This document shows positions 5,500 through 12,442 of a stretch of DNA of 14,660 nucleotides, in pieces. Source of the DNA: DATDYA01 sp035289165 (GTDB taxonomy: Bacteria > Patescibacteriota > Patescibacteriia > Magasanikbacterales > GWA2-37-8); contig DATDYA010000029.1 of assembly GCA_035289165.1 (NCBI GenBank), forward strand, positions 1 through 14,660. Direction: 5' to 3'. Made by a program: the position numbers and the translations under genes. Position 1 is the stretch's first letter; every line of letters begins with the position of its first letter. The notes under the pieces are model-generated. The model did no database searches and was not told the DNA's origin. It saw nothing but the letters and a program-made list of their open reading frames with translations.

Positions 5500-5527
5500 G
5501 TTTATTATGTGGGATTATCTTACTTTT

Positions 5528-5626
5528 TTACACACATATTTTCACTCCGCGGGAGAGTAACAAAAACTTGACGTAGAAATCTACATTCTTCAAGGCCACA
5601 AATTTAGAGTGAATATTATTAGCCAT
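5528..5626 (-). CDS. Candidate 32-residue small protein gene
   Basis: An ATG at 5626 opens a 32-codon frame (MANNIHSKFVALKNVDFYVK, then a hydrophobic FLLLSRGVKICV end) closed by TAA at 5528-5530. A weak Shine-Dalgarno AAGG lies eight bases upstream. A TTGACC-17-TAGGAT promoter sits just before it and a terminator just after, so the frame fills a complete small transcription unit of about 160 bases. The product is not recognised; its mixed basic-amphipathic C-terminal half could bind a membrane. The transcript may instead be non-coding: GTAGAAATCTAC at 5574-5585 forms a small hairpin inside it. Confidence 0.35.
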   Translation of the reverse strand: MANNIHSKFVALKNVDFYVKFLLLSRGVKICV

Positions 5627-5641
5627 ATTTTTTACCTTTTT

Positions 5642-5670
5642 ATCCTACCAAAACATTAAAGCGCGGTCAA
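5642..5670 (-). promoter_or_regulatory. Promoter of the small minus-strand gene
   Basis: On the minus strand TTGACC (5670-5665), a 17-base spacer and TAGGAT (5647-5642). The predicted start near 5635 leaves a short leader to the ATG at 5626. Confidence 0.5.
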
Positions 5671-5682
5671 GTAAAGTTATCC

Positions 5683-5786
5683 CCAGATTTTAGCTTGGTA
5701 GAGATCAAATTTGACAGGTGGACTGGCAACCCCTAAGGTACCTAAAGAGCGGCCTTAACGCTATTGACAAAACCGCTAAAATCTGG
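5683..5786. promoter_or_regulatory. 12-bp perfect inverted repeat, one arm inside the promoter spacer
   Basis: CCAGATTTTAGC (5683-5694) is the exact complement of GCTAAAATCTGG (5775-5786). The second arm fills most of the -35/-10 spacer of the glycosyltransferase promoter and ends next to the TATAAT. It may be an operator pair for a looping regulator or a chance match; no regulator gene is nearby. Confidence 0.4.
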
Positions 5787-5792
5787 TATAAT
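5764..5792 (+). promoter_or_regulatory. Perfect-consensus sigma-70 promoter of the glycosyltransferase
   Basis: TTGACA (5764-5769), exactly 17 bases, then TATAAT (5787-5792). The predicted start near 5799 gives a leader of about 55 bases. It is the strongest-looking promoter in the window. Confidence 0.9.
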
Positions 5793-5854
5793 GATCTGTT
5801 TAGTGTCTACTTAATAAATAAGCATTAATTAGCCAAAACTTGAACCATTTCAGT

Positions 5855-7015
5855 ATGAAAATTGCCATGATTGGACAAAAAGGAATGCCAGCAATTTACG
5901 GCGGCGTGGAAACGCACGTCGAGAATTTGGCGACCAACTTGGTTAAACAGGGCCACGAGGTTTTGGTATACACGCGTAAATGGTATTCTCCAATGCGCCC
6001 CCGTAAGATTAATGGGGTTAAAATTATTTACACCCCAACCATTCACACCAAACACCTGGACGCGATCGTCCATACTTTTACTTCAACTATTCACGCGGTC
6101 TTGGAAAAAGCCGACGTCATTCACTACCATGGCGTTGGCCCAGCCCTTTTAAGCTGGTTACCTAAATTGCTTCGTCCGAAAACTAAGGTTATCGCGACCT
6201 TCCACTGTATTGATCGCTACCACCAGAAGTGGGGTCCTTTCTCTCGATTAATGTTAGCCTTGGGAGAACGGGCGACCTGCCACTTTCCTGATGAGACAAT
6301 TGCGGTTTCGAAAACCATTCAGGATTATTGTATTAAAGAATTCGGGAAAGTTTTAACTTATGTTCCGAACGGCGTATCCATCGAAACCGTTCCCACTAAC
6401 CCGGAATTACTTCGCGAATGGGATCTTCTACCAAACAAGTATTTTCTCATGGTCTCCCGCCTCGTCCGCCACAAAGGCGCACACTATCTTATTGAGGCCT
6501 GGCAATTTGCCCGCCAACAGCATCCGGAATTATTTAAAGACTTTAAATTAGTCTTGGTTGGTGGCAGTGCCTTTACGGATAAGTACATTGAAGAATTAAA
6601 ACAAATCGCTGGTGGTGATCAAAGCATCGTCTTTACCGGCTGGCAAAATGGCAAAAGCCTGGAAGCTTTGTATGCAAATACTTTATTACTTATCCACCCG
6701 TCGGAAAATGAAGGTTTGCCGATGTCAGTTTTGCAGGCCATGAGTTACGCTAAACCGGTTCTCGTCTCGGACATCCCGGAACACAAAGAAGTTGTGATCG
6801 ACAGCCGCTTCTGGTTTGAAAATACCCGTATCCATTCTTTGGCCAACAAAATTATTGAGCTCGCGAAGAATCCTGACTTACTAAAAGAAGCCGGGGTGAA
6901 AAACCAAGTACGGGTAAAACAATTTTACAACTGGAAAAATATTGTTGGAGAAACGATTAGAATCTACGAACGCCCAAAGAATGAACACCTTGAGTGGCAA
7001 ACTGCCGAGATCTAA
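5855..7015 (+). CDS. GT4-family (GT-B fold) glycosyltransferase
   Basis: A protein of 386 residues, the usual length of a two-domain GT-B enzyme. The N-terminal domain starts MKIAMIGQKGMPAIYGGVET, the Gly-rich acceptor-side loop of family 4. The hinge is SRLVRHKG (201-208), with Arg202 and Lys207 in the usual donor-phosphate-binding positions. HPSENEGLPMSVLQAM (281-296) is the EX7E region, with Glu286 kept but the second Glu replaced by Gln294. The enzyme should transfer a sugar from an NDP-sugar to a lipid- or glycan-linked acceptor at the cytoplasmic membrane face, probably in surface polysaccharide synthesis. The frame opens at a TTG at 5840, but the ATG at 5855 begins the conserved strand and is preferred. 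It is a single-gene unit between a consensus promoter and a terminator. Confidence 0.88.
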   Translation: MKIAMIGQKGMPAIYGGVETHVENLATNLVKQGHEVLVYTRKWYSPMRPRKINGVKIIYTPTIHTKHLDAIVHTFTSTIHAVLEKADVIHYHGVGPALLSWLPKLLRPKTKVIATFHCIDRYHQKWGPFSRLMLALGERATCHFPDETIAVSKTIQDYCIKEFGKVLTYVPNGVSIETVPTNPELLREWDLLPNKYFLMVSRLVRHKGAHYLIEAWQFARQQHPELFKDFKLVLVGGSAFTDKYIEELKQIAGGDQSIVFTGWQNGKSLEALYANTLLLIHPSENEGLPMSVLQAMSYAKPVLVSDIPEHKEVVIDSRFWFENTRIHSLANKIIELAKNPDLLKEAGVKNQVRVKQFYNWKNIVGETIRIYERPKNEHLEWQTAEI

Positions 7016-7040
7016 AATCCGCCTCTAATCGGCGGATTTT
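7014..7040. terminator. Bidirectional intrinsic terminator between convergent genes
   Basis: AAAATCCGCC (7014-7023), a 7-base loop and the exact complement (7031-7040) form a 10-bp stem with T-runs on both strands. It overlaps the stop codon of the glycosyltransferase and that of the methyltransferase, so it serves both. Confidence 0.85.
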
Positions 7041-7752
7041 ACTTTTTAAAAGTTACAACCAGTTCTTCACCATTGACGGTCTTTTCCCCGGCCCGGTTAA
7101 AATACTCGGCCCGGACATTTTTTAACCCAGCCTTTTTAGCGAGAAGCATAATCTCGCTTTTTTTAAACTGGTAAAGATAGCGGCTGAACACCTTTCCTTT
7201 GGTAGCTTTCCAAGGGACTCGGACATCCCCCTGATCTTGTTTACCTAGTTGCTCCTGTGTCTTAAAACGTTTATTGGTCCAATCATTTAAAAGATTCCAA
7301 ACAATCACCGTGCCTCTTCCGTCTGATTTTAAAACCCGGGCAACCTCTTTAAAAAACTTCTGGCGCAAAGTTGTGGATGGAATGTGATGCAAAACCGCAA
7401 AACTAATTACCGCCTCAAAAGATTCATCGGCATAAGGCAATTTCGTCGCTGTACCAACCTTAAAATTAACTAATTTTCTTTTGATCTCTGCCTGGTGTTT
7501 TTTCTTGGCGATCTTGATAAGATTCTTCGAGATGTCCAACCCTTCATAAAGTGCTCCACGTTCTAAAATATAGGGGGCCATAAACCCGTTGCCACAACCC
7601 AAATCTAACACCCGGTTCCCCTGTTTAATAAGACTTAATGATTTCATTTTCACCCCACTCGGCCGTTCGCGTGAGGTGTCCCACTCCTCGGCAATACTAT
7701 TGTAAATATCTCGGGTTTCTCGTATAATGCGAGAAGCTTTTATATTATTCAT
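7039..7752 (-). CDS. Trm9/ALKBH8-like SAM-dependent tRNA methyltransferase (probable)
   Basis: 237 residues from the ATG at 7752. It is a class I Rossmann methyltransferase: motif I VLDLGCGNG (48-56), motif II GLDIS (71-75) and a post-motif AVLHHI (119-124). Subfamily hints are 'IYNSIAEEWDTSRERP' before motif I and VPWK...FSRYLYQFKKSEI (179-201). These parallel the 'Y..IA..F..tR..PW' and 'VPW...RYYHvF...EL' blocks of Trm9 and ALKBH8, which methylate cm5U34 to mcm5U34 in tRNA. The neighbour is Elp3, whose start codon lies two bases away on the other strand, supporting a shared wobble-uridine pathway. The frame reaches 7770, but that start lies inside elp3. A generic small-molecule methyltransferase cannot be excluded. 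Confidence 0.7.
   Translation of the reverse strand: MNNIKASRIIRETRDIYNSIAEEWDTSRERPSGVKMKSLSLIKQGNRVLDLGCGNGFMAPYILERGALYEGLDISKNLIKIAKKKHQAEIKRKLVNFKVGTATKLPYADESFEAVISFAVLHHIPSTTLRQKFFKEVARVLKSDGRGTVIVWNLLNDWTNKRFKTQEQLGKQDQGDVRVPWKATKGKVFSRYLYQFKKSEIMLLAKKAGLKNVRAEYFNRAGEKTVNGEELVVTFKK
7700..7728 (+). promoter_or_regulatory. Promoter of elp3, inside the methyltransferase coding region
   Basis: TTGTAA (7700-7705), a 17-base spacer and TATAAT (7723-7728). The predicted start near 7735 gives about 20 leader bases without a Shine-Dalgarno. It overlaps the first codons of the divergent methyltransferase, so polymerases on the two strands would interfere. Confidence 0.7.
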
Positions 7753-7754
7753 AC

Positions 7755-9389
7755 ATGGAATTGTTAGCAAAAAAAATCATCCAGGCGGCGGGAAAAATTG
7801 GTCCCAAAAATGCCGAAGAGTTAAACGCCATCAAGCGTAATTTTTTGCGTGAAAGTAAAGACAAAACGTCACCATCTTCGGCTCAACTCCTTAGAGTTTA
7901 CCACAAATTAGTTAAGAGCGGCAAATTAAAAGCCAATGCCGGACTAGAAAGGGTTTTGGTCAAACGAGGGGTTCGAACATTGTCTGGTGTCACAGTTATA
8001 ACTGTTTTAACTAAACCCTTCCCCTGCCCTGGACAATGTATTTATTGTCCACTAGACGAACGCATGCCCAAAAGTTACCTATCTGATGAGCCAGCGGCCG
8101 CCCGGGCCTTGGCCTTACGTTTTGATCCCTACCAACAAGTCAAAAAACGTATTGAGGCGCTCAAAGCCAACGGTCACCCGACTGACAAAATTGAACTGAT
8201 CGTCAAAGGCGGTACCTGGAATGTTTATCCGTTGGATTACCAGTACAATTTTATCTTAAAATGTTTTGAAGCGTGTAACAGAAAAAAACAAGGAGGAAAA
8301 ACAACAAAAGATTTAACGCGGCTGAAGAAAGAATTAGAAGTATCCCAGGTTAAAAACGAATCGGCCAAACACCGCATCATTGGTTTAACACTGGAAACCA
8401 GACCAGACTATATTTCCGAAAAAAATATTCTCGCCATGCGGGAACAAGGTTGTACCAGAATTGAGTTGGGTGTTCAAACAACCAATGAAAAGACTTTAAA
8501 ACAAATTAAACGCGGTCATGACACAAAAGAAGTAAAACGAGCAACAGCGCTTTTAAAAAACTACGGCTGCAAAGTGGATTACCACCTCATGCCACAACTT
8601 CCCGGCGCGACCCCAGCCAAAGATTTAAAAATGTTGAAAGAAATTTTTTCTGATCCCGATTACCGCCCGGACATGATTAAAATCTATCCTTGTACGGTAA
8701 TTGAAAATTCGGAATTATATGACTGGTTTAAAGCCGGGCGCTACAAAACTTATTCGGAAAAACAATTGGTAAAAATGCTAATGGAGTTCAAGGCTACTGT
8801 CCCCCGCTATGTCCGCATCTCACGCCTGATCCGAGATATCCCGAGCCACCATGTCCACGCCGGTAATACTGTCACCAACTTGCGCCAGGTCATCCAAGAA
8901 GAGATGAAAAAACAAGGGTTGAAATGCCAATGCTTACGTTGCCGAGAAATTGGGCACCAAATAAATGATGCTAAATTAAAATTGGAGAAAATAACACCAA
9001 AACTGTTTGTTGAAAAGTATGAAGCGAGCGGTGGCAAAGAATATTTTTTAAGTTTTGAAGATCAAAAACGCACGGCGGTTTTTGCCTTTTGTCGCTTGCG
9101 TTTAAACAACCAGCCACAACCTTATTCGGCTTTTATTCGTGAGCTACATACCTATGGCCAGCAACTAGAAATATCTGTGAAAGAGAAACTAGCCAGCCAA
9201 CATAAAGGACTGGGACGGAAGCTTGTAGAAGAGGCAGAAAAAATTTGTCAAAAAAATAAGATACAAAAACTAGCGGTTATTTCTGGCGTGGGAGTGCGCG
9301 GTTATTACCGAAAATGGGGCTACAAAAAGGAAGGAACCTATATGGTCAAAAAAATAGTTTGGGGATATAATAGCCATACTATGATCTAG
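7755..9389 (+). CDS. elp3: Elp3: radical SAM / GNAT tRNA U34 carboxymethyl-modification enzyme
   Basis: 544 residues, a complete two-domain Elp3. The radical SAM domain has FPCPGQCIYCPL with the 4Fe-4S cysteines at 91, 95 and 98. Its CX3CX2C spacing is tighter than the CX9CX2C of archaeal and eukaryotic Elp3. KGGTW (151-155) and LTLETRPDY (211-219) follow. A Cys-rich CQCLRCREIG (391-400) precedes the acetyltransferase domain, which has RELHTYG (462-468), the acetyl-CoA loop QHKGLGRKL (482-490) and ISGVGVRGYYRKWGY (509-523). Elp3 makes the 5-carboxymethyl group on tRNA wobble uridine from acetyl-CoA. No Elp1, 2 or 4-6 is nearby, as expected for stand-alone prokaryotic forms. Its divergent partner is a Trm9-like methyltransferase. 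Confidence 0.93.
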   Translation: MELLAKKIIQAAGKIGPKNAEELNAIKRNFLRESKDKTSPSSAQLLRVYHKLVKSGKLKANAGLERVLVKRGVRTLSGVTVITVLTKPFPCPGQCIYCPLDERMPKSYLSDEPAAARALALRFDPYQQVKKRIEALKANGHPTDKIELIVKGGTWNVYPLDYQYNFILKCFEACNRKKQGGKTTKDLTRLKKELEVSQVKNESAKHRIIGLTLETRPDYISEKNILAMREQGCTRIELGVQTTNEKTLKQIKRGHDTKEVKRATALLKNYGCKVDYHLMPQLPGATPAKDLKMLKEIFSDPDYRPDMIKIYPCTVIENSELYDWFKAGRYKTYSEKQLVKMLMEFKATVPRYVRISRLIRDIPSHHVHAGNTVTNLRQVIQEEMKKQGLKCQCLRCREIGHQINDAKLKLEKITPKLFVEKYEASGGKEYFLSFEDQKRTAVFAFCRLRLNNQPQPYSAFIRELHTYGQQLEISVKEKLASQHKGLGRKLVEEAEKICQKNKIQKLAVISGVGVRGYYRKWGYKKEGTYMVKKIVWGYNSHTMI

Positions 9390-9431
9390 CGATATTAAAA
9401 ATTAGCCTCTTTTACTCATCCCCTAATTTTT
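9366..9431 (+). promoter_or_regulatory. Possible glyA promoter and leader hairpin
   Basis: TATAAT (9366-9371) lies inside the end of elp3, with TGGTCA (9343-9348) 17 bases upstream, a 4/6 match to the -35. The leader contains AAAAATTAG (9397-9405) and its exact complement (9423-9431), ending three bases before the glyA ATG. The stem could terminate elp3 transcripts or mask glyA initiation. Confidence 0.4.
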
Positions 9432-9434
9432 ATT

Positions 9435-10682
9435 ATGCACACACAAAATATTGCTAATTTTGACCCCGCGCTTAAAGCGGCCTTGAACCGCGAATTAACT
9501 CGCCAGGAAGAAGGGCTGGAAATGATTCCCTCGGAAAACTTTGTCTCTTTGGCTGTCTTGGAGGCCTTGGGCTCGATACTGACCAATAAATATTCCGAAG
9601 GTTACATCGGAAAACGTTACTATGGTGGTTGTGAGTTTATCGACGAAGTTGAAGGACTGGCGATTGAACGGACTAAGCAACTCTTTGGCGCTGAACACGT
9701 CAACGTGCAACCATTGTCTGGCGCACCCGCTAACATCGCGGTCTACTTTGCTCTCCTAAAACCAGGCGACACCGTGCTCGGAATGGACCTCGCTCATGGC
9801 GGACATTTGACCCATGGACACCCGGTCACTTACATGGCCAAGATTTTCAACTTTGTTCGCTACCAGACTAACCACGAAGGAAAGATTGATCTAGACAACC
9901 TACGCCAGATGGCTTTGGAACATAAACCAAAGATTATTCTCGTTGGTTACTCGGCCTACTCCCGTGAAATTGAATACGAAAAAATTAAAGCGATTGCCGA
10001 CGAAGTGGGTGCTTACACCATGGCCGACATCGCCCATATCGCCGGGTTAATTGCTGGCGGACAAATGAACAATCCCGTTCCCCTCTTTGACGTCGTTACC
10101 ACCACTACGCACAAGACCTTGCGCGGTCCACGCGGGGGTATGATCATGTGCAAAGAAAAAATTGCCAAAGAAATAGACAAGTCGGTGTTCCCTGGTTTCC
10201 AGGGCGGTCCGCATGAAAATAACATTGCCGCTAAAGCGGTTGCTTTTAAAGAAGCCCTAGAACCGGAGTTTAAAGACTACGCCAGACAAATAAAAGTTAA
10301 TGCCAAGATTTTGGAAGAAGAATTTTTAAAGCGTGGATATACATTATGCTTTGGCGGAACCGACAACCATTTGTTACTGATTGATCTAACCAACAAGGGT
10401 ATCACCGGCAAAGAAGCCCAGATCGCTCTCGATAAAGCTGGCATTACCTTAAACAAAAACATGGTGCCCAATGATCCCAGAAGTCCAATGGATCCATCTG
10501 GTATCCGGCTAGGCACACCAGCTTTGACGACGCGAGGGATGAAGGAAGAGGAAATGCGAACCATCGCTAATTGGATTGACGAGGTGGTTATGAACTATAC
10601 AGATGAAAATAAACTAGCAAGCCTAAAAGGACAAGTAACTGAGCTAACTAAAAAATTTCCGCTTTATCCAAATCTGAAATAA
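9435..10682 (+). CDS. glyA: Serine hydroxymethyltransferase
   Basis: 415 residues, full length for the PLP-dependent fold-type I enzyme. It interconverts serine plus tetrahydrofolate with glycine plus methylene-tetrahydrofolate, feeding one-carbon units into thymidylate and purine synthesis. Visible landmarks are EMIPSENFVS (29-38), NKYSEGYIGKRYYGG (51-65), the PLP-phosphate loop LSGAPANIAVY (94-104), DIAHIAGLIAGG (198-209) and VTTTTHKTLRGPRGG (221-235), with the Schiff-base lysine at 227. No Shine-Dalgarno is visible before the ATG. The gene starts 45 bases after elp3, with a possible promoter of its own, and ends at a strong terminator. All catalytic regions look intact. Confidence 0.97.
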   Translation: MHTQNIANFDPALKAALNRELTRQEEGLEMIPSENFVSLAVLEALGSILTNKYSEGYIGKRYYGGCEFIDEVEGLAIERTKQLFGAEHVNVQPLSGAPANIAVYFALLKPGDTVLGMDLAHGGHLTHGHPVTYMAKIFNFVRYQTNHEGKIDLDNLRQMALEHKPKIILVGYSAYSREIEYEKIKAIADEVGAYTMADIAHIAGLIAGGQMNNPVPLFDVVTTTTHKTLRGPRGGMIMCKEKIAKEIDKSVFPGFQGGPHENNIAAKAVAFKEALEPEFKDYARQIKVNAKILEEEFLKRGYTLCFGGTDNHLLLIDLTNKGITGKEAQIALDKAGITLNKNMVPNDPRSPMDPSGIRLGTPALTTRGMKEEEMRTIANWIDEVVMNYTDENKLASLKGQVTELTKKFPLYPNLK

Positions 10683-10692
10683 TTTCTAAAAA

Positions 10693-10722
10693 TAAAACAG
10701 CTTTATAATCTAAGCTGTTTTA
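10693..10722. terminator. Bidirectional terminator between glyA and the envelope operon
   Basis: TAAAACAGCTT (10693-10703) and its exact complement (10712-10722) form an 11-bp stem with an 8-base loop and T-rich flanks on both strands. It serves the convergent glyA and Wzz-like genes. Confidence 0.8.
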
Positions 10723-10743
10723 TCTTCTACTTTTTCCTTGTTA

Positions 10744-11352
10744 TTAAAAATCTCCAAACAAATGCCGCTTACTCCGGTACACCCAAAGTCCAGCGAGAAG
10801 AACGCCAGCGATAAAACCAACCAAGATGTTCATTAATAAATTTGGTCGAGCCGGAAAATTAGAAACCAAGGGACTATTGACGCTTTTAATCGCCACATCG
10901 CCACCAACATACTCCCAGCCACGGCTGGCAACCATTTGGGTTACAGCATCGCTCAAAGCTTTGGCATCATCTTTGCTTTCACTGTAAGTTGTAATCTTTA
11001 ACAAACTACTGCCATAGATCATTCCGCCGACCACATCTTTCTGCCAGAGCTTGCGCTGTTTGCGCTCGCTTAAACTAGTCCAACGATTACGATCAAAAGT
11101 CGCCGTGGATTCCATGACCTTTTGGTAGAAGTCAGTTGTGCGCATAACTTGTGCCAAGTTTTCACCGATGCGCTCCGCAGACTTAACTTGGGTATAAGGA
11201 TCGACACCGGTCCGATCACGGGAAATAATTAAGACTTGACTTTCCGCGCTGTACTTCATTGGAAACAACAGACTAATTCCACCCGAAAGAATGCCGACGA
11301 TTAAACCCCAGACAATTATTAATCGTAAATGTTTAACAAAGACCTTAAGCAT
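10744..11352 (-). CDS. Wzz/CpsC-type polysaccharide co-polymerase
   Basis: 202 residues with a helix near 12-32, an extracytoplasmic middle, and a second helix near 173-192. The segment after helix 1 (MKYSAESQVLI) matches the 'Y.A...l.i' strand of the Wzz domain. The run before helix 2, NFPARPNLLMNILVGFIAG, is the proline-spaced motif typical of CpsC/YveK-like membrane adaptors. Such proteins set chain length or activate export of surface polysaccharide together with a tyrosine kinase or a Wzy/Wzx system; neither is in the window. It is the last gene of a three-gene operon, 10 bases after the HtrA-like gene. Confidence 0.8.
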   Translation of the reverse strand: MLKVFVKHLRLIIVWGLIVGILSGGISLLFPMKYSAESQVLIISRDRTGVDPYTQVKSAERIGENLAQVMRTTDFYQKVMESTATFDRNRWTSLSERKQRKLWQKDVVGGMIYGSSLLKITTYSESKDDAKALSDAVTQMVASRGWEYVGGDVAIKSVNSPLVSNFPARPNLLMNILVGFIAGVLLAGLWVYRSKRHLFGDF

Positions 11353-11362
11353 AATTTTTTAA

Positions 11363-12436
11363 TTAAAAAGAAATTTTGGTAACCAGGACGCTTAAATCTA
11401 AGACCTTCCCTTGCCGCCAAATCTTGAGGTTCACATTATCTCGTCCATTAACATTATACCAGAAATTAGCCGGGTCGACAATTTGCCCATTGATTTCCAT
11501 AATTAAATCACTGCGGCGTAGTAAACTGTTACGTCCCACAACCTTGGTAACCAAGAAACCCTTTTTTACATCTCGGTCAATAACGACCGGTTGCTCTTCG
11601 CTAAACCAGCCCTCGACCCCGAGGGAAGGATAGGTGGCTTGGCCGCTAACCAAAACAGAAGAAAGGGTGCGTTCTATCTCTTGAGCCGGTAGGATTGTTC
11701 CATTGGTTTCCACAAAACCCGCAAATTTTCCTTGATTGTTTATAACTATCGAGGCGGGTTTTTTGTCGCCAAACAAGTTATAAACAACTAACGGAGCAGT
11801 GTCTAAGTGGGCGTTGGCATAACCCCGGTAGGTAACCCCCGCCACCGATAAACTAGACCAATTATTTTCAGCGTGAGTAAACAAACTATCGCCATAGGCC
11901 AATTCACCCACAAAGCTAATTACTTTAAATTGGCTAGTAACATCGTCAACGGAATTTAAAACTTTTAGATAAGCTACTTTAGCCTCGGAGTCGTAGACAA
12001 TCTTTTCTAAGCCAAAAACACGGCCGTTCGCAAATACTACTTGGTAATTTTTGTTATGGGTGATTGCTTCGGGCGCAGACATTGCGAGCCAACCATCTGA
12101 ACCCACAACAATCGCCTCCCCTAGTTTGTTCTCCTCGGGCAAATATTTTAAACCGCTCTCGGTTAAACCGGCGGAATAAACGCTCGCGATACGTTCAGAG
12201 ATTTCACTACGCACCTTTTCTTCCAACTGACGGTCACTAGCGACAACGCTACCGCGGGCGATCATGAGTGTCTCTCCCCCGCCATAGCCCGGCCAGATCC
12301 AACCCAATACTATTGAGGCGCCGGTCATACCACCGGCTAAACCAAAAACCGCGGCCGCAATAATTAGTTTAATCCGCTGCCAACGATGGTGTTCCTTAAT
12401 ATTGCAAGACGGGGCGGGTAAATGGGGAGGAAACAT
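11363..12436 (-). CDS. HtrA/DegP-like protein with lost catalytic triad and C-terminal PDZ domain
   Basis: 357 residues: a short cytoplasmic start, one membrane helix (23-45), a trypsin-like domain (about 105-255) and a PDZ domain (about 268-352, with GFLVTKVVGRNSLLRRSDLIMEINGQ). The protease fold is recognisable, but the active site is gone. The His strand reads GWLAMSAPEAITHN, where HtrA has the 'TnnHVv' His motif. The Asp position reads DSEAKVAYLKV instead of 'D...DlAvLkv'. The GNSGGP serine loop reads GDKKPASIVINNQG. It is therefore probably a membrane-anchored pseudoprotease acting as scaffold or chaperone. It is translated six bases after the polytopic membrane gene and just before the Wzz-like gene, hinting at a shared envelope complex. 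Confidence 0.78.
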   Translation of the reverse strand: MFPPHLPAPSCNIKEHHRWQRIKLIIAAAVFGLAGGMTGASIVLGWIWPGYGGGETLMIARGSVVASDRQLEEKVRSEISERIASVYSAGLTESGLKYLPEENKLGEAIVVGSDGWLAMSAPEAITHNKNYQVVFANGRVFGLEKIVYDSEAKVAYLKVLNSVDDVTSQFKVISFVGELAYGDSLFTHAENNWSSLSVAGVTYRGYANAHLDTAPLVVYNLFGDKKPASIVINNQGKFAGFVETNGTILPAQEIERTLSSVLVSGQATYPSLGVEGWFSEEQPVVIDRDVKKGFLVTKVVGRNSLLRRSDLIMEINGQIVDPANFWYNVNGRDNVNLKIWRQGKVLDLSVLVTKISF

Positions 12437-12442
12437 AGGCTT

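Noticed and set aside
5282..5560. Plus-strand open frame of about 90 codons over the inverted repeat and AT-rich flank
   Set aside because: No promoter or ribosome site, no recognisable domain, and its first part mirrors the minus-strand reading because of the palindrome.
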